Below are positions 11,292-23,811 of a DNA stretch of 64,000 bases, in pieces (the stretch's first letter is position 1; the number at the start of each line of letters is the position of its first letter). The notes beneath the pieces were generated by a model that was not told the DNA's origin, did no database searches, and saw only the letters and a program-made list of their open reading frames with translations. The position numbers were made by a program, and so were the translations under genes. This DNA comes from Lonicera japonica (lineage: Eukaryota > Streptophyta > Magnoliopsida > Dipsacales > Caprifoliaceae). The stretch lies in the NCBI GenBank assembly GCA_021464415.1, contig CM038464.1, forward strand, positions 51,752,783 to 51,816,782, written 5' to 3'.

Positions 11292-12384
11292 TGAGCATAA
11301 TTTTAATTTAAGCTATGAATGTTTGCACGTGAACTTCTACTTTAATGGCAGAGCACACCTTCGTAAATAAAAATGGCTTTCTCTTGTTGCGGACTATTTG
11401 AGAGTAGATATAATCCGACAAGATTTTCTGGATTAGAATAGACGAGTAAATTAAGAATAAAACAAAATTAGAAAAATCAGTTCATCTAGCGTAGTTCGGC
11501 AATTTATTTACTTCATAATCACTATTATTATTTGAGTCTTAAATGCCCTTGTCTCTATAATTTGTCCTATGTTACGCTGTGCAAATATAATGACATTTAT
11601 ATGTTAAGCTGATTACAAAAAACTGTTATGAAAAGATGCACAATTAGCTGTGTCTTTGGCTATGGGTAATTCGGGCCGGAATTAACCCTAATACTCAAAT
11701 TTTATCCACAGTTTTATTTTTTTTATTGTCAGATTAAAGAAAATAGATAAGAGTAAACAAAACAAAATAAAAAAGGGGTAAGTCCACTCTTGCTTTAAAA
11801 AAAATATCACAACAGCCAAAACAAACTTCTCACCTGCTAAACACAGAGACGAATTAAAGAAAAAGAAAAAGGGGAAAAGGCAATATTTTTGAAATTCAGT
11901 GCCATTATTTTCAACCATGTTTTGATATTTTAAGTAATAGTTTGAATTTGGCAGCAACCTATTGTCCAGACTTTACTTCAATATGTCAAACCTTGTTTGT
12001 TACAAATGCCATACAGTTCACATTCTTCCTCCAATAAGATTTTTTCAATCAGAAATCAAAGTCCTTCCCCTCTCTCTCTCTCTCTCTATAAGATCTTGTT
12101 GAATGTACTTTGTTACAGAGAAGCAAATCTGCTTTTTGAAAATGCATGTTCAAATAATGATTAAAGCAAAGGGGGGCTAAGTCTTGTATTTAGGTACAAA
12201 AAGAAAAAGTCATGTGTATGGTCCTTCACTCCTCTCTGTCTACCTAACTATATTCTTAGCTTTCTCTGGTTTGGATCACTTCTTAGTTCTTACTCCACTC
12301 ACTTATATATATATATATATATGTAGCCACAAACAAACGCTTTGATCCTTAAGAACAGAATAGTCCATCTTATATTTTTTTTTG
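11292..12384. other. Intergenic upstream of the XRI1-like gene
   Basis: AT-rich DNA with a CT-rich tract near 12070 and an (AT)n tract near 12305. It may hold distal promoter sequence. No gene was recognised. Confidence 0.45.
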
Positions 12385-12540
12385 GTTCGAGGGCTAGTTT
12401 TTATGGAGTGTTCGGATTAACTTTCGCGCACTTCAATTAATCTCTACTCATGGTTGATATCTGCTGCAGGCCATAGTAGATTTGACCTGGGGCTACTAGT
12501 CGAACTCAACAAGAACCCAAGTTGTACAAGACAGACTGTT
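12385..12540 (-). mobile_element. Au-like SINE fragment upstream of XRI1-like
   Basis: On the minus strand, AGATTAATTGAAGTGCGCGA and the following AAGTTAATCCGAACAC align with the tail of the SINE at 1044-1240 and with the Au SINE 3' region as I remember it. A box B-like GAGTTCGACTAG lies before it. The 5' head is diverged or missing. Confidence 0.5.
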
Positions 12541-12786
12541 TGTGATTAATAGTCCAGCTTTCAATTATTTTTAAACTCCCAATTGGAGTACTACTTAATT
12601 CAGATATGTTTCAGGGTAATCTTTTTCATTTTTTCCTTTGTTTTTTTCATCTTCATTTAAATTATACAAAGTAATTGTACCATATGCATGCATGTCTCTT
12701 AGTTATATAAACTATGGATGAACTCTCACTTACTTCCTTTCTATATATTTGGATATATATATATACATATGTCAAATTAAACAGAG

Positions 12787-14772
12787 ATGGAGTCGCCTTT
12801 CTTTGCGGATGTGTCATCAAGTGGTTACCTTGAAGATGCTATAGCTGGATGGAAGAACCAAGTGACTTACTCTCGTGATTATATGGTAATTGATTATTAT
12901 TTTTTTGTTACAAAGCGATAAATTTGTTACACAACAACATTTTTCATATAGACTATGAATTGACAACAACTACCACGAAAAGGAATTACTGTAATAAAAG
13001 TGGATCAACAGAATATTCGCTAACCACGTTCATATGGGTCGAATCCAGAACCCATATGATAATTGATTTTAAAGGACTATTAATTAAATTAAGTCAGCAC
13101 TTAGCGAAATTCATGTAGATACATATAGGCTTATTCCCTTATACATTATTTTTTTTTGCTTTTCTAATAGTCCTTGGTGCAGTGGCAGAATGAAGAAAAT
13201 TGGGATGATAAAGTTGACTATTTTCTTGGTTTCACTTCCATGGAACTTGATTCCCTTGATGGTAAAGCCCCACATTCTCTTTTTTTTTCCCCTCCGGTCT
13301 AATTTTGTTAACTACCATCTTAAATAAAAGGAATATTGTCAACTTAAACCAAAGTGGGATTTTTAACATTAGATTTAAAATTAGGCCTTCAATGTGAAAA
13401 GATTTTATAACTTGTGCAAATGGCCCAATATGTTAAACACTGTGAATTGAATTAGGCCCGAGAAACATATATATATATATATATAGATGTGTGTGTGTGT
13501 GTGTTTAAAAGAGAAAAGTGTTCTTTGTTTTAATTTTTGTACAAGTCCTCTATAACGTAAATCCAGTCGGTTACAAAAAAATAATGGAAATTATTTAAAA
13601 AAAAATAAAGAACTCAAACTTGGAATCTTCCAGAGTTCGGGTGGGCGTCTTTACCATATAGATTATCTTGCTTATTAATACTTAAGAAAGATCATTAGTA
13701 CTAAATCATGTTATCATCCTAGCAGGTGGGTACTTTATAAATTCTTCGGAGGTGCCCAAGAAGGAACTATTGACATCTCCATCATCGGAGATGATTAGCT
13801 CTAGCACTGTAATTGACCAACAAGAAGAAAATCATTCTCCTTCATCTTCCCTTCAAACATGCATGGACTTCATGCATTCAATTGGAAATGGTACCTCAAT
13901 TTCAACTACTACTTAATTAATTACTATGCTACATTAATTCAAAACTACTTTTCGTTCCACAAAAAATAAAGGTAATTTGTTAGAATACTACAACATAGAC
14001 CAACTTAATCGGTTATATGTCAAAAAGTGCATTATCAGTGTCACATCGAGAGGTTTTAACAAAGCACTAAATAGTATACTTTTTTTATACTTATTGGGCT
14101 ATTAAATTGATCGCGTTTGTTAGTTGGTCCATTTCTATTTCATTTAACCATGCGATAACCCACATGGGCTTATGTATATGTCGAGCATGAATGTTTGATA
14201 CTCATGCAAATGAATAGTTGATTATCAAACATGATTAAATCTCAAAATTGCATAACACAAGGGGGTGATCAGTCCTAAATTTCCATTATATAGTAACCGG
14301 GAGATTACTAATTATTTTGAAAATAAAAATTAAAAATTTGTATCCTACCCTAGCTCTTTATATATATATTCTTCTTTTGCCCTTTAATATTTTCCTTTTC
14401 TTTTTCTCCCTCCATATTTTCTTTTTCTTTTCTTCTTTTTCTTTATGCAAGATGCTTCCTAAATCATGCTGATGATTTTCTCTCTCTCTTTTCTTTTTTT
14501 GTTCAGAACAAAGTGAGCTGAAAAAAATAGCTTATCCATTCGACATGGTAAAAAGGGGATCAGGGACCAATGGCTCTGTAACACTCGAAGATATCAATGA
14601 TCGTATGCTCATGCCACCAACGAGACCTATAAGGCACCCTGTGGGTGATTTCGCCTCGCATTCACGCATTTTGACTAGCGGTTTTAGTCTTTCAGGCAAA
14701 GTTGTCATCGCTCACGCTAAAATTCATACTAGAGGAACTGGTAGCATCACCGTTATTCGGACCAAGAGTTAA
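12787..14772 (+). CDS. XRI1-like protein (X-ray induced transcript 1 family)
   Basis: Four coding exons: 12787-12885, 13171-13261, 13726-13890 and 14507-14772, joining in phase to 206 residues. The N-terminal SSSGYLEDAIAGW and the C-terminal VTLEDINDRM, RPIRHPVGDF, LSGKVVIAHAKIHTRGTGS and ITVIRTKS match the conserved parts of plant XRI1 proteins. In Arabidopsis XRI1 is induced by ionising radiation, binds MND1 and is needed for normal meiosis; that role is inferred here by homology only. The middle is low-complexity and Ser-rich (residues about 70-115). Exon 2 has two in-frame acceptor choices 12 bases apart. A 5' UTR intron is possible, since CAG occurs at 12782-12784 just before the ATG. 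The start was chosen as the first ATG that keeps the conserved GYLEDA segment. Confidence 0.85.
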
Positions 14773-14978
14773 ACAGAAAAATGTTTGCTCATTTATTATT
14801 TCTGTAAATTTGGAAAAATGTTATTGTTAATTATCATATTTTCTTTACCGTTTATCTTGGTTTCCTCCCTTATATATTTTCTAAATGTTTACTAAAAGCA
14901 TAACACATCTATACTAATATAGAAAACGAAGGATCCACGCATGTAAAGTGCTGAAAACCACTTTAGTAGATATGAATT

Positions 14979-17856
14979 TTTTTATTTTTTATTTTTGGGT
15001 GAAATTTGAAACTTTATTACATCAAGAGAGATATACAATGAGGAAAAACCAAGAAAGAAACAAAGAGAGAAAAACTATCTTATCATTTTCTATACAAGTA
15101 TAGACTAGCTACTCAATCTTCACCGGAGCAATCTGGACAGGACCCAATTCTTGTAATTTCTCCTTGCTCTCTAGTTCCATGCCACTTCTTTGATGCAATC
15201 AGTGATTCTGGTGATCACAAGCTCCCACCTATGTGCAGTATTCTTAAATATCCGATTGTTCCTTTCCTGCCAGATGTAGTAAACACTAGCAACCAACGAC
15301 ATATTCTTAATCTTAGCTTTGATGCTATCACCAACATTCTCTTTAATGGCAAACCGAATAACCTCCTCCTAGGTAGTCCCAACGCTCTGGATAATATTTC
15401 TATGTTGCACAAGATTCCATACATTATTGGAGAAAGCACATTGAAAGAATAGATGGTCGAGGTTCTCAGTGCAGGCGCCATACAGCACACATATATCGTC
15501 ATTTATACACCCACATTGTTTCAATCTATCTTTTGTTAGGAGTTTGTTATTGCATCCCAACCAAGTAATAAAAGCCAGTTTAGGGATATAACATTTGAAC
15601 CATATAATCCTCCACCAATTAAATGCATCCCTACGCTCTCTAAGCACTTCATAAGCCGAGGTACTGGTATAACTCCCTATTTTATGGGGCGTCCATATAA
15701 CTTTATCCTCACTTCCGCCATTGATAACGGGTAAATCGCTACATATCAATTTCATTTCATTAGAGATTGCAAGTGGGAAGCACCACCCAGTATCTCTAAT
15801 GAACTCATCAAGCTTAGTGTGCACATTACTAGCAACATCATAGGTAATCCCAACATCAAATCTCCTTAGTAAAGGCCCTAACTTGTGCCACTTATCCAGC
15901 CAAGCAAAAATTGACTTGCCATTGCCCACTGTGTATTTAATGTGAGGGTGCACCATATCTCTTAGCTTTAAAAGTTTCCTCCAGGTCCACGAAGCATTGT
16001 GGCTGCAACTACAAGTCCATAAACATCAGTTTTTTATGATGTAAGTGTGCACCATTTCACCCACAATGAGTCTTTTTTCTTAGCTTAATCCCACAGATGC
16101 TTAGTCATCAAAGCTTTATAGGTAGTTACACTGTTGGGTATGCCTAACCTACCTTCTTTCTTTGGCCGGCAGTATCATTCCAAGCCACCTTAGTTGCGGA
16201 TCTAGTCATGGAATCCCTACCCCATAAAAATGACCTCATAATGGTATCCATCTCTTTTATAATTCTTTTAGGTAAAATAAAGATGCCACACCAATAGGTA
16301 TGAATGCTTTTAAGAACGACAATTATCAACTGTACTCGACAAGCGTATGAAAGGAATCAAGCATGCCAATTATTTATCCTCTTTAAAATTTTAACTTTTA
16401 ACTCCTTGCAGTCATTGTGTTTCAGTCTTGTAGATATCAAAGGTATACCCAAGTATCTTGTTAGAAGCACTTTGTCCTCCATATTGAGCATAGAACAAAT
16501 TAAGTCTTTTGTCTCATTGTCAACCCCACTAAAAAATATGCTACTCTTCTGGCCGTTGGGGTACAATCCAGCCATGCTACGTACTGAAATCTTACAAGGT
16601 CGCCTTAACCACACCAATAGAGTTGCAGTCAGCACTAAAGAGGATGAAAAGGTCATCAGTAAAACATAGATGAGACACTTTTAGAGTTGCACACTTTGGA
16701 TGATAATTGAAACCCCTACTTGAATCTTCTTTTGAAATATCATTGAAAACACTTCTATAATAAAAAGAAAAAGATAGGGAGACATGGGGTCACTTTGTCT
16801 CAATCCTCTCTTGCCTTTAAAGTTACCTTCCAAGAACCCATTCATGCTTATTGAGAATTGGACAGAGGTCATGCATTCAACAATCCAGTTTCTAAAGTTC
16901 CTGGGGAATCCTATAGCATCTAGAACCTCAGCTAGAAAGCTTCATTTCACAGTATCGTATGCTTTTTAGACATTAATTTTGAGAGCACACCTGGGTCACC
17001 AACTATCTTTATGGTAGTTCTTCACTATTTTTTACATGAAGAGGAAGCTATCAACAATATCCCTGCCTTCCACAAAGGCAGATTGTTGCATGCCAATTAG
17101 ATGGTGCATCACTCTCTTTAACCTATGGACAATCACTTTAGAGATGCATTGATAGACCACATTACAATAAGCTATATGTCTAAAATCTTTCACGGTATTC
17201 GGGATAGGAATTTTGGGAATGAAGGTGAGAGCAGTGCTATTCCAAGCCCTTAACATTTTTCTATTGGTGAAGAATTCAATAATAGCACATATGACTTTAT
17301 CTCTGACTATTCCCCGATTCTTCTTAAAGAAATTTGCAGTGTTACCGTCCAGACCAGGGGTTTTATTGCTAGCAATGGAGAACATAGCTTTTCTGACTTC
17401 CTTTCTAGTAGCAGGAGCCTCCATTTGTTGACATTGCTCTGGGGTCAATTGCTTCAATCACAAGGTTGCAGGTCTATCGGCACTATCATCGTTCGTCTTA
17501 TGCAACGTACCCAAAAAAGCATTGAAGTGTTTAATAGCTTCTTGATGAACTTGTGCTTCCCCTTCAATTCGAGTGCCTTCATTGTCCAAGATAGACATGA
17601 CTTTATTAATGGCCCTATGCCTGTTCACCTTCTTGTAGAAATAACTCGTGTTCTTATCCCCAACAGCAAGCCATTTTACCTTGGACTTCTGTCTATAATA
17701 AGCTTCCTCCGACCAGCTGCACGCAATTCCACATATTTCATTTTTAAGTCAGCTTCATTCTTCCTCATCTGATTATCAACTCTGCCCTACTGCATTTTCT
17801 TATGAAACTCATCCAACTCTTGCTTAGCCAGAAGCACCTTTTCAAAGATGGCATTG
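14979..17856 (-). mobile_element. 5'-truncated L1-like LINE with 15-bp TSD
   Basis: A minus-strand element flanked by the 15-bp duplication TAGTAGATATGAATT (14964-14978 and 17857-17871). At its 3' end (low coordinates) the plus strand is T-rich, corresponding to an A-rich tail. The endonuclease part is missing, so it is 5'-truncated, as is common after target-primed reverse transcription. It contains reverse transcriptase and a zinc-binding RVT domain with many frameshifts. Confidence 0.92.
15369..17850 (-). pseudogene. LINE reverse transcriptase ORF2 relic
   Basis: Minus-strand fragments in several frames cover most of a plant L1-like ORF2. At 17850-17460 is the linker region before the RT. 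At 17457-17032 is the RT start, with NKTPGLDG, LTFIPKI and QQSAFVEGRDI. At 16872-16681 are GLRQSDPMSPYLF and following residues. Near 16664-16630 the catalytic box reads FTDD (usually FADD). At 16656-16357 are YPNGQKSSIFFSGV and YLGIPL. At 16329-16144 there is MRSFLWG. At 15956-15369 is the RT-associated zinc-binding domain with C...C...HLFFQC...VW. Stops and frameshifts between these blocks show it is dead. The RT encoded here belongs to a transposon, not to a virus. Confidence 0.92.
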
Positions 17857-18117
17857 TAGTAGATATGAATTAAGTTATGAATGTGAAATGTTAATTTTAA
17901 ATTAAACATCTTACATTATAAGCTATTTAATAGAGTATGTCTTTAATAGCGGTCCACACTTCCTATGACAATAACTCAAAATCTGAATCATTTAATTTAA
18001 AATCAACATTTTAGATTCATAACTTTGTCACTAAAGTGATTTTACTGGAGGTGCGCATATCTGATATCCAAAAACAAATAGCTAGCCCTTCTTAATTTTA
18101 TGGGACTAGCATACTAA

Positions 18118-20027
18118 TTTTTGGATTTTTCTTTTACACCCTTGAACAGTCAATGCTGAGTTGAAAAATTGGGAATCAGTGAGATTTGAACCTTAACCAT
18201 CATGATTCATGAAGGATGCAGCAGCTCTGCCAGTAACCATTTTGCAATTTTCTTAATAATTTTTAATATTAAATTATCTTAGATGCGGAGGATAAAAAGA
18301 AATAGGATAAAATTATCCCATTTCATGTTTAGTGTCAATCAAAATTAGATATGAAAGTGGATTATTTATCTTCTAGAGCCTTCTTATTTTATCAAAAAAG
18401 GGATTAAATTATCTCACTTAAAAGATATATTTATTTTATTTTATCTAGATGTAATAAAATAACCATATATATTTAATTTTTTTGTCCGACACAACATACA
18501 GTTTCTATGCACACGCAAGCACGATAAATCAATAAAAGAGAGAGGGGGTGATCGTGTCCATGGGTGCATGATTTCTTTCCCACACCCACTGATTTGTAGC
18601 ACAAGTACTTTTAGTTGACGCTCATTATTTAAATAATATTTTATTGATTTTAAATTAATAATCTCTATCACTTTGCTACCTTTTAAATAAATTCTAACGT
18701 AAACATAATGAAAAGTGAAAAAAATATAATCTCCTTTCTACAGTAAAATTTAGTACGGCAGTTATATATATCTAAAAAAGAAAAGAAAATGATTAATATC
18801 ACATCTTAAACAATAAATAAATCTATCAATTTACAACGAAAAAGGTAACTGACAATATAAACTTCTAATTTAAGGCAAATGGAATAATCATGCATATAAC
18901 CATGATCTCCAAATGGTGCTCAGGGAATAGTTATTTGAAATTTATTTAATAAACCATATTCCAACAACCACATTTACAATATATATTAAGCTAAGTTTAT
19001 TTAATTTAGGCATTTTGTCAAACAGAGAATATATAGTCAGCTTCCCCTTACCAAATAAGAATTAATGTTCTTGTTTTTTTAGGGCAAATACTTTGTCAAC
19101 ATCCATACCAGTTAGATCCATAAACTCTTACATAGAATATTAGTTATAAAATAAATGCCAACTCCACATGCCTCCTTTTTACACATTTAATTGGTTGCCC
19201 CATCCCACTCGCTTACCAACTAACTAATTAAACTCATCAATTTTGTGTAGAGTGTTTCTCAAGTCATTCGCAACACATGATTATTAGATTTATAAATGTG
19301 GGCCAGTACTTATATTATTAAAATAATTATTTTATTACAATTAATTAATATTATTTTGAAAAATTATACTATATATACTTGTAAAGTTATATATTACCCT
19401 GACAAATTACTTTGACAATATATAATACTACCCGTAAATGTATACCTTATTTTTATTTTAACAAACTCTTTTGCGTATGGTTGACTTTTGGGAAGACGTA
19501 TACTAATTTTAACATAATTATTATTTTAAGATAAAATATGTTTAGTATCATGATATTGGTTCATTGATGAATATATTAAAAGAAATTGAAATTATAGTTT
19601 GAGACATCTCAAAACAAAATATAGACCTTTAATTTAGAACACATCAAATTATTCAAGTGGTTGATGAGTGTAGCTTATATTTACAATTCAAATTTAAATT
19701 TTACCGATCCCTCTTTCTTTCCTAATCAAGTATCTAAATCTACTTTTACATGTACCCCAAAAAAAATAAAATAAAAATTAATAAATAAATAAAAATTGGA
19801 ATAATGAAATAATCTTCTCGTTCCCTCTTTCCCGTTTCTTTACACAAAGTGCTTTACGTTTTTAATTCAACATAGCACCATTACAATACTCTAATCAGAC
19901 GTAAACTCACAATTAATGAGATAGAGGGGCGGCCTGAAATAAGTTAAGGGAGATTTTCTTTTTGAAATAAAACTAATATATATATATATATATATATCTG
20001 GTAAATTTTAGAGGCAATTAGATATAA
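18118..20027. other. Intergenic, nothing recognised
   Basis: Very AT-rich DNA with an (AT)n tract at about 19978-19997. No gene could be supported. Confidence 0.5.
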
Positions 20028-21378
20028 GGGCTCATTCTAATAATAATATAATTATAAAGGACACTTAAAAATAAGCCATGTAAATTAAGGACACTATACA
20101 AAAAAGACACTAATATCCCTTCCTTATAATGTCTCACGCTCATTATGACACTAATAGCAACCAGAAGGTGCTAAATGCATTTAGCACCACCTGGACACCA
20201 ACCAGAAGGTGCTAAATGCATTTAGCACCTTCTGAACAATAACCAAAAAATGCTGAATGCACAACCAAAAGGTGCTAAATGCATTTAGCACCACCTGAAC
20301 ACCAACCAGAAGGTGCTAAATGCATTTAGCACCTTCTGAACAATAACCAGAAAATGCTAAATGCACAACCAGAAGGTGCTAAATGCATTTAGCACCACCT
20401 GGACACCAACCAGAAGGTGCTAAATGCATTTAGCACCACCTGGACAACAACCAAAAGGTGTTAAATGCATTTAGCACTTTCTGAGTACCAACTAGAAGAT
20501 TTAGCACCAATCTGTTTCAGTATGAATTGTGCTAAATGGTGCTAAATCTGTTTAGCACCAATCTATGTTTTCTATTATTCTGCACAAAGATCACAGGAGG
20601 GAGGGAAGGGAATGGATAGATAAATTAGAGTATTTATTTAGCCTAAGGAATTTGAAATTGGTACAACAACTTTGAGGATTCTTGGGATCTGAATCCATTC
20701 ATCGATCATTTTAAACCATAATTAACAAAATATTATTTATACATAAAATAGTGCGTACATACAAACATACATAGAATGAGATGATGAGTTGAGTCAAAGT
20801 CTTGGGCTTCGGAGGCAAGCGGATCTGGGCGGAGGAGAGTAGTTAGCTTGCTTAGATCGAGAAGAAATCAAAAAATCTGCTATCTTACTAATACTACTTC
20901 GTTTATGTGCCGAGTTATTGATTCAAACCCCAAGAAGAAGTTAGAGAAGAAGAAGAAGAGGGAAAGTGAACGATGTGGATTGAAGCACATCTCTCTCATC
21001 TGGAGCAGACGAGTTAAGAGTCAAAAGTATTCGGTCCATCAACATTTTGCACAAAGATCTAGAGAGAGAAAGAAAATTCATTAAAAAAAAGATCTAGAGA
21101 GAGTTCAATGGTTGGTTTATACATAAATGATTTTATATATAAATGGTTTATATATATATGTAAGAGAGAGAAAGAGAGGGGTGATGGAGAGGGAATTATA
21201 TTTGGGTATTTTTGTCCATCAACATTTATCATTTTCCTTAAAATAAATTAATATTATGAAAAGTGTCCTTAATGTAAAACCAAATTATGAAATTAGTACT
21301 ATTTCCTTTTATTAAACATGAGTCCGTCCTTAGAGTTATAAAATATTATGGAACGAGACCTTATAACTCATTATCTCT
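20028..21378 (-). mobile_element. TIR element with internal palindrome array, copy 2
   Basis: It is the inverted counterpart of the element at 8988-9995. The right end, inverted, reads ATGAGTTATAAGGTCTCGTT and the left end AGATATAAGGGCTCATTC. It shares the CTCTAAGGACGGACTCATG segment, the AAATGTTGATGGACAAAAAT segment, a CT/GA-rich tract and a TTTTTTGTATAGTGTCC segment. Its palindrome array is more regular than in copy 1. Non-coding, ends approximate. Confidence 0.6.
20167..20478. repeat. Tandem array of 22-bp perfect palindromes
   Basis: Six perfect 22-bp palindromes with half-site GGTGCTAAATG start at 20167, 20208, 20271, 20312, 20375 and 20416; a seventh, imperfect one starts at 20457. The spacing alternates 41 and 63 bp, giving a 104-bp higher-order unit. 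Each palindrome could form a hairpin. Confidence 0.9.
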
Positions 21379-21430
21379 AAATTTTAAATGCCATACTGAC
21401 AAATAGTTGTTTTTCTAAATATTTCTTTAA

Positions 21431-21965
21431 GGGTGCGTTTGATTGCAAGCATGTAATTTACATGGAAAGAAAATAAGTTCCAGGTAATTGAATTGCCTAG
21501 AATTGAGTTGCATGGAAAATGTAATTAAATGTGTTTGATTGCCTTAATTTTCTACCCGGAAAATATTGGTTGTATTGTGGCATTTTTAATGTAGAAAAAA
21601 TTATGTATATTTTTTTTTACATAATTTTATAGTCATGATGGATCTTGTTTAATTGATCTTGATGAGTAGATTTTAAATAGAAAATTTTTATTAAATTTTG
21701 AATTTTGTAGTTTAAGTTATAGCATTTTTAGTGTAAAAAATGAGTAAAATGTTGTCTTGAAAACCGTGCAATTGCCTGAAAAATAAAAACTAGCCCCCCC
21801 CCCCAAAGAAAATATTTTCCTTGTTTACAAGGAAAATGTAAGTGTGTGAGCAAAAGTGGGAAAATAATTTCCCTAGAAAAAAAAGTCAATCAAATACCTT
21901 AAGTTGTCAAATCAAGTAGAAAAATGGGTATTTTTCATGGAAAATACTCCCAATCAAACACACCC
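21431..21965. mobile_element. Tourist-like MITE A
   Basis: 535-bp non-coding element with ends GGGTGCGTTTGATTG and CAATCAAACACACCC, and the target duplication TAA at 21428-21430 and 21966-21968. It contains a C run near 21795. Confidence 0.85.
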
Positions 21966-21968
21966 TAA

Positions 21969-22290
21969 GGCCTCGTTTGGTTCACGGATTTTAGTACTCG
22001 GGAAAGGAAAGTCGTTCCTTTCCTTTGTTTGATAAGCACAAATTCCGGAAACACTTTTCCGAGAGAAGGTAAAGTAGTGGGTAAAACCATTCCTCCCAAA
22101 ACACATGGGATTGATTTTCCCATGTGATTTCTAAGCATTTATTACACAAATTTTAGACAATAATACTCTTACCTAAATACTTTACATGGTTTACCAAACA
22201 CAAGAAAGGAAATTTGACAGGAAATTTACTTTCCCACCTCCATGGGAAAGATAAGGAAATTGATTTCCTTTCCGTGAACCAAACGAGGCC
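21969..22290. mobile_element. Tourist-like MITE B, abutting MITE A
   Basis: 322-bp element with near-perfect terminal inverted repeats GGCCTCGTTTGGTTCACGG and CCGTGAACCAAACGAGGCC, flanked by TAA at 21966-21968 and 22291-22293. The left TAA is shared with MITE A. The TIRs are almost undiverged, so it looks recent. Confidence 0.9.
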
Positions 22291-22293
22291 TAA

Positions 22294-23596
22294 GAGTAAA
22301 ATAAAGTGGGGCATATTTTGGATTTTCAATGTAAAACGCTTTAATCAGTTGGGACATATCTTTTTCTAATTGTTAATACTTTTTATGTCTCTGTACTATT
22401 TAGCACGAGCAATATTTAGTATGAGTACTAAATATATTAAAGAAACCCATTTAAAAAGTACTAATAATTTTATATCACTTCAAATAATAATAAAATTAAA
22501 TATGTAACAATTTAGATGTTTCAAGATTTGATTGATATGAAATCGTTACTTTAAGGTTTAATTTGTAGAAAATAATGTGAGGTTAAAATTGAAAAACAAG
22601 TCTATCTTTGAAGTTCTTTATGTAATTAATCAAATAAGTTTCGTTAAAATTTAGACGGAATATAGACAGATGCACTTAAAAATATTTACTTATATTTAGA
22701 GTGTAAACTAGAAACAAAATAAATTTTGAAGTGCAAATTAAAACTATGAGCAAAATTTAAAGCGCAAATGATCGAGTCATTTACACTTCAATCTTTCTTT
22801 CAATTTAAAAGTTTTACCTTTACTTTTCTAAACTTACAACTTAATAGTTTTCATTTCCCCTTTTCAAATTAAATAAAGTCAAGTATTAAGTTTTACTATA
22901 AAAATAAGTTATATAAATTCAAATGGAAAAATGGGGAAAAAATCTCTTACAAGATCAAATTTGTAAGAATGGTCCAAGATAAGATATTTTAATAGATATA
23001 TAGGGATATAATTTATTACCATAATTAATTACAAGGACAAAAATAAAATTAATTGTATTAGATTTGACATATATACTCATATTAATATATACAATATATA
23101 TATGTTGTAGATACAATTGTTTCCTACCATGACTTGATTCTTAATTTGCTAATTACCTTTATCTTTATTAGATTTATTGGGAAACGCCAAATTTATCTAC
23201 AAAATTATAAATTTTTTTTGAAAATATGTTTACAAAATTTAATTGAAGTCTACAAATTTCACTATAAACTTGAAGTGAAATATACAAGTTTCACAACAAA
23301 ATTGAAAGTGAAATTTGTAAGAATTTTTTTACAAATATAACTTGCAACAAAAGAAGAAAAATTATGTCAAATTTTAAAAGTTCATTACATTTCAAATAAA
23401 TAGTGCAGTAAAATTTACAAGTTTAACGTCAAAAATATTAATTGTAGCAAAAATTACGAGTTTAACTGCAAAAATATGAATACAAGGAAAATTATGGTAG
23501 TCAATACTCAATTGCTTCCCAATTTGTATTTATATATATATTTTTATTGCATTACAAGTATTCTAAAAAAGATTTTAATGTTATATTGTAGGTAGG

Positions 23597-23633
<37 letters not shown>

Positions 23634-23811
23634 GCTTTTTTATTATTAAATAAGGGTGTAATACATGTTAGCTTATTGGAGTTAAAATTTTGAAATTGAA
23701 AATAATACTATTTAGGCATTTTTGTCCATTACAATGTAATTCTGGCAACAAAGGAATTTTAGTTGAAAATATTTGTATCATATTCTTCTCGTCTAAATCT
23801 ATACATACTAG
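22294..23811. other. Intergenic, nothing recognised
   Basis: AT-rich DNA with an (ATT)n microsatellite at about 23600-23633. No gene was supported. Confidence 0.5.

Larger units (their letters stand above)
14908..18117 (+). mobile_element. Probable small Helitron containing a nested LINE
   Basis: The left end reads TCTATACTAATATAGAAAACG after an A, as at plant Helitron 5' ends. The right end has an imperfect hairpin, GCTAGCCC...GGGACTAGC (18081-18110), followed seven bases later by CTAA and then T. Helitrons start with TC, end with CTRR after a short hairpin, and insert between A and T. Without the nested LINE and one copy of its duplication the element would be about 317 bp and non-coding. 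It rests on end motifs only. Confidence 0.45.

Noticed and set aside
16304..17772. Plus-strand open frames opposite the LINE
   Set aside because: They are antisense shadows of the reverse transcriptase region.
18170..18250. Possible tRNA gene or SINE head on the minus strand
   Set aside because: GGTTCAAATCTCACTGATTC resembles box B, but no cloverleaf or clear box A could be drawn.
20167..20478. CRISPR-like regular repeats
   Set aside because: Repeats are palindromic with repetitive rather than unique spacers, in plant nuclear DNA inside a transposon. Not a CRISPR array.
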